Shown here: positions 33,701-41,095 of the stretch, piece by piece | How the letters are laid out: every line of letters begins with the position of its first letter | How positions within the stretch are numbered: position 1 is the stretch's first letter | From: Streptomyces bluensis | Lineage (GTDB): Bacteria; Actinomycetota; Actinomycetes; Streptomycetales; Streptomycetaceae | Assembly (NCBI RefSeq): GCF_014650715.1 | Contig: NZ_BMVM01000012.1 | Span: 186,001-250,000 of the forward strand | Length of the DNA: 64,000 nucleotides | Direction: 5' to 3' | Position numbers and translations under genes: made by a program | The notes under the pieces: model-generated | The model's input: only the letters and a program-made list of their open reading frames with translations | Told to the model about the DNA's origin: nothing | Databases searched by the model: none

Positions 33701-34888
33701 AACGTGAGCGATCCGGAGTACCCGTCGCAGGTCGGCGAGCCTCTCGCGGGCAGCAGCGGCGAGATGTACGCCCTGGGCTTCAGCCCCGACGGCCGCACCC
33801 TCGCCACGGGGAGCGGCGACAGCAAGGTCCGTCTGTGGTCGATACCGGGATCGGACATGAACGGCCGCAGTGGGGAGTTCCGCCCGGACGGGCGGGTGCT
33901 CGCCACGGTCGCGCGCGACGGCGGGGTCCGGCTGTGGAACGTGGAGACTCCCGGCCGGCCGGTGCCGCTGAGCAGACCGTTCATGCGCGCGGAAGGCGGC
34001 CAGGAGATGGTGTTCTCCCCCGACGGCCGCACCCTCGCGGTGCTCACGGGAGACCGGACGGTGTACCTGTGGAACGTCACCGACCCGGCCCGGCCGGTCG
34101 CCCACGGTCCGCCCATCACCCTGCGGACACGGTTCATGGGCCCCGACTCGCTGGCGTTCAGCCCGGACGGACGCACGCTCGCCACCGCCTACTCCGACCG
34201 CACGTTCCAGTTGTGGAACGTCGGCGACCCGTCCCGCGTCGTGCCGCGCGGCGCACCGCTCACCGGGCACAAGGGCTACATCAACTCCCTCGCCTTCAGT
34301 CCGGACGGGCACACGCTCGCCAGCGGCAGCGCGGACGGCACCGTCCGGCTGTGGAACGTCACCGACCCGTCGCACACGACGCCGGTCGGCCCCCCGCTCA
34401 GATGGCACGCCGGCCCCGTCAACGCGCTGGCCTACAGCCCGGACGGCCATACGCTGGCCAGCGGAGGCGACGACGACACGGTCCGGCTCTGGAACGTCAC
34501 CGATCCCGCCGAGGCGACCCGGCTGGGCTCCCCCCTCACCGGCCACACCGAAGCGGTCGTGTCGCTGACGTACAGCCCGGACGGGCACACACTGGCGAGC
34601 GGCGGCAACGACAACACGGTCCGGCTCTGGAACGTCTCCGTCCCCGCCGAGGCGGCTCCCATAGGCCGGTCGATGAGCCCGAACGCCAGGACAGGAAATT
34701 TCCTGTCCTTCAGCCCCAAAAGCCACATGCTCGGCATTTCCAGCGGTACCGATACCGTCCGGCTGTGGGATCTGGACGCCGACAAGGCCATTCGCCGTAT
34801 CTGTGCGACCACGCGGGGTGTTCTGACACCGGAGAAATGGCACGAGTACCTGCCCCGGTTGTCGTACGAGCCACCCTGCGGCCGGTAA
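30743..34888 (+). CDS. HTH-nSTAND1-WD40 protein, 14 WD repeats
   Basis: 1381 residues. Residues about 10-85 are an XRE-like HTH (FAERLALLYKEAG...RVSAQRISDWRRAKNVPAQF). A charged Glu/Lys linker (residues 120-152) leads to the nSTAND1 NTPase: CPYRGLASYRQQDARWFFGRE, Walker A GASGAGKSS (208-216), VVIVDQFEETF as Walker B, GIRADFYEQC sensor-like, and a winged helix ending ITHEALLHAWPRL. A membrane-like helix (SALVALAVLAVGAAVVAW) is near residue 655. From residue 723 come 14 WD40 repeats (FSPDGRTLATG...VRLWNV), enough for two seven-bladed propellers; repeat 8 is shortened. Such proteins act as signal or defence switches, but the partner here is unknown. GTG start follows GTGAGGA closely. Confidence 0.88.
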   Translation: METLGSGSGARTAFAERLALLYKEAGNPPLKSVSEAVVRLQRVDERGRPVRVSAQRISDWRRAKNVPAQFTALAAVLHILIPQARRQQPTPVSPGLYDLTQWQRLWEHALADPVGDPSATSTEEGEAEERKTGEKRDKGEKGEKGDSGKEPASRATPVVPGVVCPYRGLASYRQQDARWFFGRERSTDALVAQLRAAEEPGGLVMLVGASGAGKSSLLNAGLVTALRNGALEADAEDDGRERHVLQLVPGADPLGELTRRIPELAHLVCASGPSATPQPGTPQPGTPSFARAVREAVTAWAHREARTAARPVVIVDQFEETFTLCPDEASRRAFIEILHAACTPAEPVEPSKPSEPEVPAPVLVVLGIRADFYEQCLGYPELADALQHRHMVLGPLTTAELREAVTGPAKSVGLELEPGLAELIVREVSADGPRGAHDAGVLPLLSHALLATWQRRKAGRLTLTGYRAAGGIQGAVAATAERAWSGLDPAARTATRLLLLRLVRLGEDTPATRRRGTRRQLAQESANPGKTEESLEALVRARLVTLDAETVEITHEALLHAWPRLRDWIDEDRGGNLLRQRLEEDGRAWEGSNRDSSLLYRGSRLEQAHTWATSARDAGDTFLTRSAVEFLAASVRLRRRTVWLGRSAVSALVALAVLAVGAAVVAWQQRNEAVFEQVMAEADRAQSNDPSLSAQLSLVAHRLRPDDADAGNRLISIVNAPLATPLLGHTGAVYLTSFSPNGRTLATASYDRTVRLWDVSDPGRPRKLGKPLTDHTSWVSSAVFSPDGHTLASAGDDGTIRLWNVRDPRRPARRGGPLTGHEGTIYLVAFSPDGRTLASVGEDRTVRLWNVADPDRPKPLDTLTGHTAAVRSVAFSPDGRTLATGGDDDTVRLWNVTDPARATRIGSPLTGHTDLVHSVAFRPDGRTLASGSADHTIRLWDVTDPAHASPIGSPLTGHTGPIWSVAFSPDGEQLAAASADSTASLWNVSDPEYPSQVGEPLAGSSGEMYALGFSPDGRTLATGSGDSKVRLWSIPGSDMNGRSGEFRPDGRVLATVARDGGVRLWNVETPGRPVPLSRPFMRAEGGQEMVFSPDGRTLAVLTGDRTVYLWNVTDPARPVAHGPPITLRTRFMGPDSLAFSPDGRTLATAYSDRTFQLWNVGDPSRVVPRGAPLTGHKGYINSLAFSPDGHTLASGSADGTVRLWNVTDPSHTTPVGPPLRWHAGPVNALAYSPDGHTLASGGDDDTVRLWNVTDPAEATRLGSPLTGHTEAVVSLTYSPDGHTLASGGNDNTVRLWNVSVPAEAAPIGRSMSPNARTGNFLSFSPKSHMLGISSGTDTVRLWDLDADKAIRRICATTRGVLTPEKWHEYLPRLSYEPPCGR

Positions 34889-34995
34889 CGGAGCGTGAGC
34901 CTTCTGTTGCCATCACGGCGGACCGCGTCAAGTGATCCCGATCACAAGTTCTCGGTGCAGTCGAGCTGTGGGCTCCCGCCGGACCAGCAGGCTTG

Positions 34996-35856
34996 TTACG
35001 CTTGTTCATAGCCCGATCGCTGGTGCATCCCCCGTCGCCAGCGATCGGGCCCTTTCGTGTCCGGCTCCTCCCAACCTGCCGCGCCGGGTGGGCAGTTGGC
35101 ATCGGTCGTCAGGCCGGACCAGGCGCGAAGGGCGTCGGCATGCTCCTGGATCAACGACATCCGGGCTTCCCATTCCGCCCCCGCCCGGTGATGCGGGTGC
35201 GTGGTGATCTGCCCCGGGTGCTTGCGGTACACGAGACCGGTGTCGCCGATGAACCATCCGTCCGCCAGAGCGTCGAGTCCCAGCAGAAGGCCCGTGTCAC
35301 CGGACGCCGGCAGGGCCATCCAACCGCCCAGCAGCGCCAGGAGGGGGCGCCGCACACAGAGCGTGGCGGGATGAATCCGGGGTCGACGGTGCTCGACCCA
35401 GAATCCGTACGCGGTTCCCCGCGGGAGCCGGCCGGGTTCCGGATCGCCCTCGAAGGAGACGGTGCTGCCGTCTTCCAGGAGGTCGACCGCCCGGGACGTG
35501 GTCCAGCCCACCGCGGGGTGCTCCTCCAGTACCGCGATGTCGCGTGCGAGAGTTCCGGCGGCGAGCTGGTCGTCGGCGTCCAGGTTCTTCACATACACAC
35601 CAGTTGACCGGGCGAACGCCATGGTCCGCGCCACGTGCGGGCCGCCGCGCCGCGACGCCGAGATCCGGATACGCGGATCGTTCGCCGGGTCCGGAAGATA
35701 CGCCGAGGCCTGGACGTCGCTTCCGTCCTCCTGCACACACCACTCCCATGACCAGCCGTCAGGGAGGTTCTGGGAGCGCAGAGATGTGTACGCCTCCGAG
35801 AGGAACCGCGCTCCCTGTCCGTGGACCGGCGTGACGATCGAAATGATCTTTTTCAT
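34996..35856 (-). CDS. Glycosyltransferase family 2 protein
   Basis: 286 residues with a GT-A fold. It starts ISIVTPVHGQGARFLSEAYTSLRSQNL and has the DXD-type motif NLDADDQL, with VQEDGS as the first acidic loop. RYP-like acceptor-side residues are less clear. GT2 enzymes transfer sugars from nucleotide donors in envelope or natural-product pathways. No other polysaccharide genes are adjacent. The 3' end contains a strong hairpin shared with the end of the upstream convergent gene. C-terminus after residue 250 is Pro/Gly-rich and perhaps not structured. Confidence 0.85.
   Translation of the reverse strand: MKKIISIVTPVHGQGARFLSEAYTSLRSQNLPDGWSWEWCVQEDGSDVQASAYLPDPANDPRIRISASRRGGPHVARTMAFARSTGVYVKNLDADDQLAAGTLARDIAVLEEHPAVGWTTSRAVDLLEDGSTVSFEGDPEPGRLPRGTAYGFWVEHRRPRIHPATLCVRRPLLALLGGWMALPASGDTGLLLGLDALADGWFIGDTGLVYRKHPGQITTHPHHRAGAEWEARMSLIQEHADALRAWSGLTTDANCPPGAAGWEEPDTKGPDRWRRGMHQRSGYEQA
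35011..35057 (+). terminator. Strong hairpin, likely terminator of the WD40 gene, inside the GT2 3' end
   Basis: GCCCGATCGCTGG (35011-35023) and CCAGCGATCGGGC (35038-35050) make a perfect 13-bp stem with a 14-nt loop, followed on the plus strand by CCCTTTC. It begins 122 bp after the WD40 stop and lies within the last codons of the convergent glycosyltransferase. Confidence 0.65.
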
Positions 35857-36013
35857 GAGGGCCTTTCCGGGGTCACCGTCCCCGCCAGTATCGCCACGGG
35901 CTCATATCGCCACGGGCTCCCACTCGAACGGCAGGACCTCGGCAGGAGTCGTACGCTGATGCTGGTAGACGCAGAGGAGCAGGACAGGCCCCGCGAGGGA
36001 TCGGTGAGCACCC

Positions 36014-36637
36014 GTGCCGAAGCCGTACGAAGTGGTCGGGGAGGGCCTTGGCCGCCCCCGCACACCGGCCGTCCGCGACAACAGCCGTCACCAGTGGGAG
36101 AAGAACCGGGCGCGCCGGCCGAGGCCGGAGCGGGCCGAGAGCGGAGTCACCGAGCGCGACACCGGCCTCCGCACCGGCGACCTCGTCTTCTACGCGAAGT
36201 ACCGCGAGACCGGGGCGAGCGGGGAACTGGCGGAGTTGTTCGGCGTCCCGGAGGGCACGGCACTCGTCGAGCGCACCTACCGGACGCGATGCGCCGCCGA
36301 GAGCGCCCCCTTCAGCCTCGTGACGTCCTATCTCGTCCGCGACATGCTCGCGGGGAACCCCGACCTCCTGGACGACGGCAAGGAGCCGTGGCCCGGCGGC
36401 ACCCAGAACCAGCTCTTCACGGTCGGCATCGAGGTGGACCGCATCGAGGAGCGCGTCACGGCCCGCCCGCCGACACCGCAGGAGGCACGGGTACTGGAGC
36501 TGCCGCCGGGGACGTCGGTGCTCGTCGTCCGCAAGACGTCGTACGACATCCAGGACCGCGCGGTGGACATCACCCACATCACCCTGCCCGGCGACCGCAC
36601 GGAACTGGTCTTCACCACGGCCCTGGAAAGGTGGTGA
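36014..36637 (+). CDS. UTRA-domain protein of the GntR/HutC family lacking the DNA-binding domain
   Basis: 207 residues from GTG 36014. The whole protein corresponds to the ligand-binding half of HutC-type GntR regulators: RDNSRHQWEKNRAR, YRETGASGELAELFGVPEGTALVERTYR, APFSLVTSYLVRDMLAGNPDLLDD, PGGTQNQLFTVGIEVDRIEERVTAR, VLVVRKTSYDIQDRAVDITHITLPGDRTELVF (in pieces). The usual winged helix (residues 1-75 of the family) is absent, and no frame upstream restores it. Streptomyces often carry such short UTRA proteins. They may sequester a ligand or pair with another regulator. Confidence 0.8.
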   Translation: MPKPYEVVGEGLGRPRTPAVRDNSRHQWEKNRARRPRPERAESGVTERDTGLRTGDLVFYAKYRETGASGELAELFGVPEGTALVERTYRTRCAAESAPFSLVTSYLVRDMLAGNPDLLDDGKEPWPGGTQNQLFTVGIEVDRIEERVTARPPTPQEARVLELPPGTSVLVVRKTSYDIQDRAVDITHITLPGDRTELVFTTALERW

Positions 36638-36658
36638 GCGGGCCCCCTGGTCCCTTTC

Positions 36659-36756
36659 CCCTGGCCTACTTGCCCTGGCCTACTTGCCCTGGCCTACCTG
36701 TCCTGGCCTACTTGCCCTGGCCTACCTGTCCTGGCCTACTTGCCCTGGCCTATTTG
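36659..36756. repeat. Seven tandem 14-bp units between convergent genes
   Basis: CCCTGGCCTACTTG is repeated seven times head to tail with few changes (units start at 36659, 36673, 36687, 36701, 36715, 36729 and 36743). A partial eighth falls in the end of the amidohydrolase. The last unit includes that gene's stop codon. Confidence 0.9.
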
Positions 36757-37970
36757 CCCTGGTCAAACGCCAGATCCAGCATCCGGATGGCGTTCCCCCG
36801 CAGCAGCTTGTACGTCACGTCGTCGGGGAGGCCGGCCACGTGCTCCGCCGCCACCTTCTTCGTCTCCGGCCAGGTCGAGTCGACGTGGGGGTAGTCCGTC
36901 TCGAAGGTCGCGTTGTCCACACCCACGGTCTCGATCGCCTCGATGCCGTGCCGGTCGCGGAAGAAGCAGCAGAAGATCTGCCGGTAGTAGTACGTCGACG
37001 GCGGCTCCGGGATCAGGTCCCTGACGCCGCCCCAGGCGCGGTGCTCCTCCCAGACGTCGTCCGCGCGCTCCAGGGCGTACGGAATCCAGCCCATCTGCCC
37101 CTCGCTGTACGCCAGTTTGAGGCGCGGGAACTTCACGAGGACACCGGAGAAGAGGAAGTCCATCATCGAGGCCATCGCGTTGTTGAAGCTCAGCGAGGCC
37201 TGGACGGCGGGTGGTGCGTCGGGGGAGGCAGCGGGCATCTGTGAGCTGCTGCCGATGTGCATGTTGACGACCGTCCCGGTCTCCTCGCACGCCGCGAAGA
37301 ACGGGTCCCAGTAGCCGGAGTGGATCGACGGCAGCCCGAGGTAGGTGGGGATCTCGCTGAACGTCACCGCCCGTACGCCCCGGGCCGCGTTGCGCCGGAT
37401 CTCCTCGACGGCCAGGCCGACGTCCCACAGAGGGATGAGGCACAGCGGGATCAGCCGCCCGCCGCTGTCACCGCACCACTCCTCGACCATCCAGTCGTTG
37501 TAGGCGCGGACGCACGCGAGGCCGACCTCCTTGTCCTTGGCCTCCGCGAAGGTCTGCCCGCAGAACCTCGGGAACGTCGGGAAGCACAGGGAGGCCTCGA
37601 CATGGTTGATGTCCATGTCCTCCAGCCGGGCCTTCGGGTCCCAGCAGCCACGCCGCATCTGCTCGCGGGTGATCCCGTCGAGGGTCATCTCGTCCCGGGA
37701 GAAACCGACGGCCGCGATGATGCGCTTGTACGGGAAGAGGGTGCCCTCGTACTCCCACCAGTCGGTGATCTGGCCGTCCGGGTCGGTGGTGAACCGGTAC
37801 TTCCCGCCGATGTACCGGAGTTCGCCGATCCCGGCGGTGAGGGGCTTCGGCCCCTTGTCCCGGTACTTGGCCGGCAGCCAGGTCTCGAAGAGGTGCGCGG
37901 GCTCTATCACGTGGTCGTCCACGCTGATCACCCTGGGCAGGTCCTTGGTACCACCGTCCTTGCCGGCCAT
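36750..37970 (-). CDS. Amidohydrolase family protein (TIM-barrel, amidohydrolase_2)
   Basis: 406 residues with the metal-site start ISVDDHVIEP (D-x-H), HVEASLCFPTFPRF, ACVRAYNDWMVEEWC, FFAACEETGTVVNMHIGSS (H) and FETDYPHVDSTWP (D) near the end, as in ACMSD/decarboxylase-like members. Related proteins work in aromatic or steroid ring degradation, but substrate is not visible. A palindromic CTGACGGTTCGTCAG lies 36 bp upstream of the start, a site type used by TetR regulators. The 3' end abuts a 14-bp minisatellite. Confidence 0.88.
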   Translation of the reverse strand: MAGKDGGTKDLPRVISVDDHVIEPAHLFETWLPAKYRDKGPKPLTAGIGELRYIGGKYRFTTDPDGQITDWWEYEGTLFPYKRIIAAVGFSRDEMTLDGITREQMRRGCWDPKARLEDMDINHVEASLCFPTFPRFCGQTFAEAKDKEVGLACVRAYNDWMVEEWCGDSGGRLIPLCLIPLWDVGLAVEEIRRNAARGVRAVTFSEIPTYLGLPSIHSGYWDPFFAACEETGTVVNMHIGSSSQMPAASPDAPPAVQASLSFNNAMASMMDFLFSGVLVKFPRLKLAYSEGQMGWIPYALERADDVWEEHRAWGGVRDLIPEPPSTYYYRQIFCCFFRDRHGIEAIETVGVDNATFETDYPHVDSTWPETKKVAAEHVAGLPDDVTYKLLRGNAIRMLDLAFDQGK

Positions 37971-38005
37971 TCCCGTACCCCTCCCTGTGCCTGCCGCCGC
38001 CTTAT

Positions 38006-38020
38006 CTGACGGTTCGTCAG
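38006..38020. promoter_or_regulatory. TetR-type operator upstream of the amidohydrolase
   Basis: CTGACGGTTCGTCAG: 6-bp perfect arms CTGACG/CGTCAG around GTT. Similar CTGACG palindromes mark TetR-controlled fatty-acid and steroid genes in actinobacteria. The regulator is not in the window. Confidence 0.6.
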
Positions 38021-38066
38021 TTTCAAGTTAGGGGCGACTCACCCGGATCGCAAGGGGCGTACACGA

Positions 38067-38100
38067 CGACCGGCCAGGGCGTGAACGCCCTGGCCGGTCG
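38067..38100 (-). terminator. Terminator of the PGRP amidase gene
   Basis: Perfect 15-bp stem, CGACCGGCCAGGGCG (38067-38081) with CGCCCTGGCCGGTCG (38086-38100) and a 4-nt loop, 21 bp after the amidase stop on the minus strand. Confidence 0.8.
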
Positions 38101-38121
38101 CTGTGGCTCCCCGATGACGCG

Positions 38122-40884
38122 CTACGGCGTCAGGGCCTGGCCCAGGCGGGCGCCCGCGGGGGTGCCCAGGGTGTCGCGGCCGTAGTAGACGCCGCCGCTG
38201 GTGTTGACGCCCGAACTGCCGCTGTCGAGCTGGAGGATCGTGCCGTCGTAGTCGTTCTCGCCCTCCGCTCCGATGGCGAGGTCGGCGCGGCCCCAGCCGG
38301 ACAGGTCCTGAAGGACGACGGAGGACCCGAGCTTGTCGTTCGGCTCCGTCCAGCCGGTGATACCGGAGGTGTCCTGGTGGAACGCCAGGGCACCGGAGCC
38401 GGTCAGGCCGGAGGAGGTGCCCTTGAACAGCAGGGTCGTACCGGCGTTCGCCTGGTTCGCGCCGCTGCGGGTGATGTCCTTGTTGGGGGCGCCCGCGAGG
38501 ACGTCCGCGTAGCCGTCGCCGTTGTAGTCGCCCGCCGAGACCGACCAGCCGAGCGCGTCGCCGTCCTGGGCGGTGCCCGGTACACCGGTGGTGTCCTGGT
38601 GGACGGTCGTCATACCGGTCGTGGTGAAGCCCGTCGAGGTGCCCGGCACCACGGTGACCTGGCCGCCCCGGTACGCGCCGGACTCCGACGTGTACGCCTG
38701 GCCGATCACGAGGTCGTCGTAGCCGTTGCCGTTGACGTCGCCCGCGGCGATGGAGCGGCCGCCCTTGACCGACAGGACGCTGACCTTCACGAGGCCGGTG
38801 GCGGAGCCCTTGAACCAGGTGACCCGGCCGACGCCGGACTGGTCGCGGTAGTTGAGGGCCACGTCCGCGTAGCCGTCGCGGTTGAAGTCGCCGGTCGCGG
38901 CATCGGTGTAGGCGACGGACCCGGTGGCCGTGGTCAGCTTGCCGTACTGGGTGGCACCGCCGGTCAGCTTGACGTTCCAGGAGCCGCCGTTGCCGGTGCC
39001 GGCCGAGAAGACGTCGGCCTTGCCGTCGGCGTTGAAGTCGCCGACGGTGACGGCCGAGCCGAGCCGGGCGCCCTTGCTCGTCACACCGGTGGTGGTCCAC
39101 GAGGTGCCGGAGTTCAGACCGGGGCCGTACAGGATCGTGATCGCGCCGCGGTCGGCGTTACCGGACGTGTCGTCCTCGCCGGGTGCGCCGATGGCGAGGT
39201 CGGCGTAACCGTCGCCGTTGATGTCGCCCCAGGCGGTGGTGGCGCCGAACTCGTCACCGGTCTCGGACGTGCCGGGCACACCCGGGCTGGACTGGGTGAG
39301 CCTCGTCCTGGCGCCCGCGACCGGACCGTCCGTGGCGCCCGGTATGACCACGACGTTGCCGACGTTGCCGGACGCCCTCGGCACACCGGCGACCAGGTCG
39401 GTGATGCCGTCGCGGTTGAAGTCGGCGGTCGGGACGGCCGAACTGGCGCCGGGGCTCGCGGCGAAGCGGCGGATCTCGCCGAGCCGGGAGTACAGGTTCG
39501 CGCCGGGGCACTCGGTGGCGTACGCGTCGCGGTGGCCGGAGATGGTGTTGAGGGTGGCCTCCTGGCCGTTCTTCCACACCCCGGTGTCACCCTTGGCGGT
39601 CAGCGTGACCTTGCCCTGCGGGTTGCCGCCGTACTGGCCCAGCTTCCAGGCCGCGAGGCGGGCCACCGACTCCTGGGCGGCCCGGCTCGGCTTGCCCGCC
39701 GGGATGCCCTTGGCCGGGTCGCCCTCGAAGTCACCGAGGACGGCGATACCGGTGGAGTAGCTGTTGAAGCCGTACGTGTGCGCGCCGAGCACCGGCAGGT
39801 CGACACCGCCCGCGCGGCCCTCGAAGATCTGGCCGCACTTGTCGACCAGGAAGTTGTAGCCGAGGTCGTTCCAGCCGTTGGCGTCGATGTGGTACGCCAT
39901 GATGCCCCGCACCAGCGCGGCGGACTGGGCACAGCTGTAGCTGTTCGAGCCGACCGTGTGGTGCACGAAGACCGCGCTGATCTTGTCGATGTACTCGGCC
40001 GGGTCCTTGACCTTCGACTCGTCCGCGCCCCAGGCCGCCCGGCTGATGACCGGGGGCTCGGTGACCGTGGACGGCGGAGCGACCGGCTTGGTCGGGCTCG
40101 GCGAGGGGGACGCGGACTCCGAGGGCGACGCCGGGGCCGAGTCGCTGGGCGACGCGGGGTCCGTGGGCGCGGGAGCGGTGCTGCCGGACTCGCTCGCCGC
40201 GGGGTCGGGCGCGGTGGCCGTGTCGGTGGGCGTCGCGGTGGCCGGGTCCGTCGGCGACGGGGTGTCCTCGGCCACGTACGCGGCCGGTTCGATCTCCGTG
40301 CCCACCGACCTGGTCTCGGCGTTCGTCACCACGCCCGGGTCGACGAGGTCGACCCTGAGACCCTTGGGGAGTGCGGCGCCGGTGTTGCCGTTCTTCCGGA
40401 CGACCTGCACCTCGACACCGTCGGACGGCCCCACCCACAGCGGCTCCGAGGCCCCGCGCATGCCGGGCTCGACGCCCTCCGGCGGATCCGTGTCGACCTC
40501 CAGGTTCCGCCAGCCGCCCCACTCACCGGTCTCGCTGCTGCGGACGCGTACCTGCGCGGTCCCGTCGACCCGCTTCGAGGCACCGGTCCACGAGACGCCG
40601 AGCAGGGAGAACGCCTCGGTGTCGGTGCGCGCCAGTTCGCGCTTGCCGCCCGTGCCCTTGAGGGCGATCTCGTGGACCTTCACCGGCCGCTTGGCCCTGC
40701 CCTGCGCGCCCGGGTCGTCCGAGGGGCCGGCGATGGCGTAGGTGACGGCGCCCGCACCCCCCAGGACCACGGCACCGAGGGTCAGCCAGGCTCTTCGTTT
40801 CAGGCTCAGCGGTTGGTACGCATGCGACGTACGGCGGCTCAAAGGTCCCCCCTGTGGAGAAGTCTCTCGGGGCACACCCGTCAC
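38122..40884 (-). CDS. Secreted N-acetylmuramoyl-L-alanine amidase (PGRP) with FG-GAP propeller
   Basis: 920 residues from GTG 40884. A TTG at 40842 preceded by AGGGGGGAC is an equally good start. N-terminal signal anchor LKRRAWLTLGAVVLGGAGAV, then a beta-rich segment, a Ser/Pro/Thr-rich linker (about residues 215-275) and a PGRP/amidase_2 domain with zinc ligands in FVHHTVG, AYHIDANGWNDLGYNFLVD and SGHRDAYATECPG. It cleaves the lactyl-amide bond in peptidoglycan. The C-terminal half contains seven FG-GAP/VCBS repeats (GDFNRDGITDLVAGVP, GDINGDGYADLAIGAPGED and others), forming a probable seven-bladed beta-propeller. Such proteins are typical cell-surface hydrolases of Streptomyces. Confidence 0.9.
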   Translation of the reverse strand: MTGVPRETSPQGGPLSRRTSHAYQPLSLKRRAWLTLGAVVLGGAGAVTYAIAGPSDDPGAQGRAKRPVKVHEIALKGTGGKRELARTDTEAFSLLGVSWTGASKRVDGTAQVRVRSSETGEWGGWRNLEVDTDPPEGVEPGMRGASEPLWVGPSDGVEVQVVRKNGNTGAALPKGLRVDLVDPGVVTNAETRSVGTEIEPAAYVAEDTPSPTDPATATPTDTATAPDPAASESGSTAPAPTDPASPSDSAPASPSESASPSPSPTKPVAPPSTVTEPPVISRAAWGADESKVKDPAEYIDKISAVFVHHTVGSNSYSCAQSAALVRGIMAYHIDANGWNDLGYNFLVDKCGQIFEGRAGGVDLPVLGAHTYGFNSYSTGIAVLGDFEGDPAKGIPAGKPSRAAQESVARLAAWKLGQYGGNPQGKVTLTAKGDTGVWKNGQEATLNTISGHRDAYATECPGANLYSRLGEIRRFAASPGASSAVPTADFNRDGITDLVAGVPRASGNVGNVVVIPGATDGPVAGARTRLTQSSPGVPGTSETGDEFGATTAWGDINGDGYADLAIGAPGEDDTSGNADRGAITILYGPGLNSGTSWTTTGVTSKGARLGSAVTVGDFNADGKADVFSAGTGNGGSWNVKLTGGATQYGKLTTATGSVAYTDAATGDFNRDGYADVALNYRDQSGVGRVTWFKGSATGLVKVSVLSVKGGRSIAAGDVNGNGYDDLVIGQAYTSESGAYRGGQVTVVPGTSTGFTTTGMTTVHQDTTGVPGTAQDGDALGWSVSAGDYNGDGYADVLAGAPNKDITRSGANQANAGTTLLFKGTSSGLTGSGALAFHQDTSGITGWTEPNDKLGSSVVLQDLSGWGRADLAIGAEGENDYDGTILQLDSGSSGVNTSGGVYYGRDTLGTPAGARLGQALTP

Positions 40885-40994
40885 ATGGGTGACCCTCTAT
40901 ACCCAGCGCGTCCGCCCCCGCAAACATCACAGGCCGGAGCCGCCCTTACGGAGTCTTTGCCCTGGGCAGAGGGTTTCCTGGCCAGCGCTCTCCG

Positions 40995-41022
40995 CCCCAG
41001 GCCGGTGACAGCCGGCCTGGGG
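40995..41022 (-). terminator. Terminator downstream of the S9 peptidase
   Basis: CCCCAGGCCGG (40995-41005) and CCGGCCTGGGG (41012-41022) form an 11-bp stem with a 6-nt loop, about 75-100 bp after the peptidase stop on the minus strand. Confidence 0.7.
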
Positions 41023-41087
41023 CTGCCTGGGCTACCTGGGCTGCCTGGGCTGCCTGGGGCTACTGGGGCTACTGGGGCTGCCTGGGG
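41014..41087. repeat. 9-10 bp tandem repeats after the S9 peptidase stop
   Basis: Units CTGCCTGGG, CTACCTGGG and CTACTGGGG alternate about seven times between the terminator hairpin and the peptidase stop codon. Read on the minus strand they contain TAG triplets like the real stop. Confidence 0.75.
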
Positions 41088-41095
41088 TCCGCCGG

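Noticed and set aside
32911..34790. Regular DNA repeats of about 130 bp, CRISPR-like at first glance
   Set aside because: They encode WD40 repeats in one frame; no short identical repeats with unique spacers.
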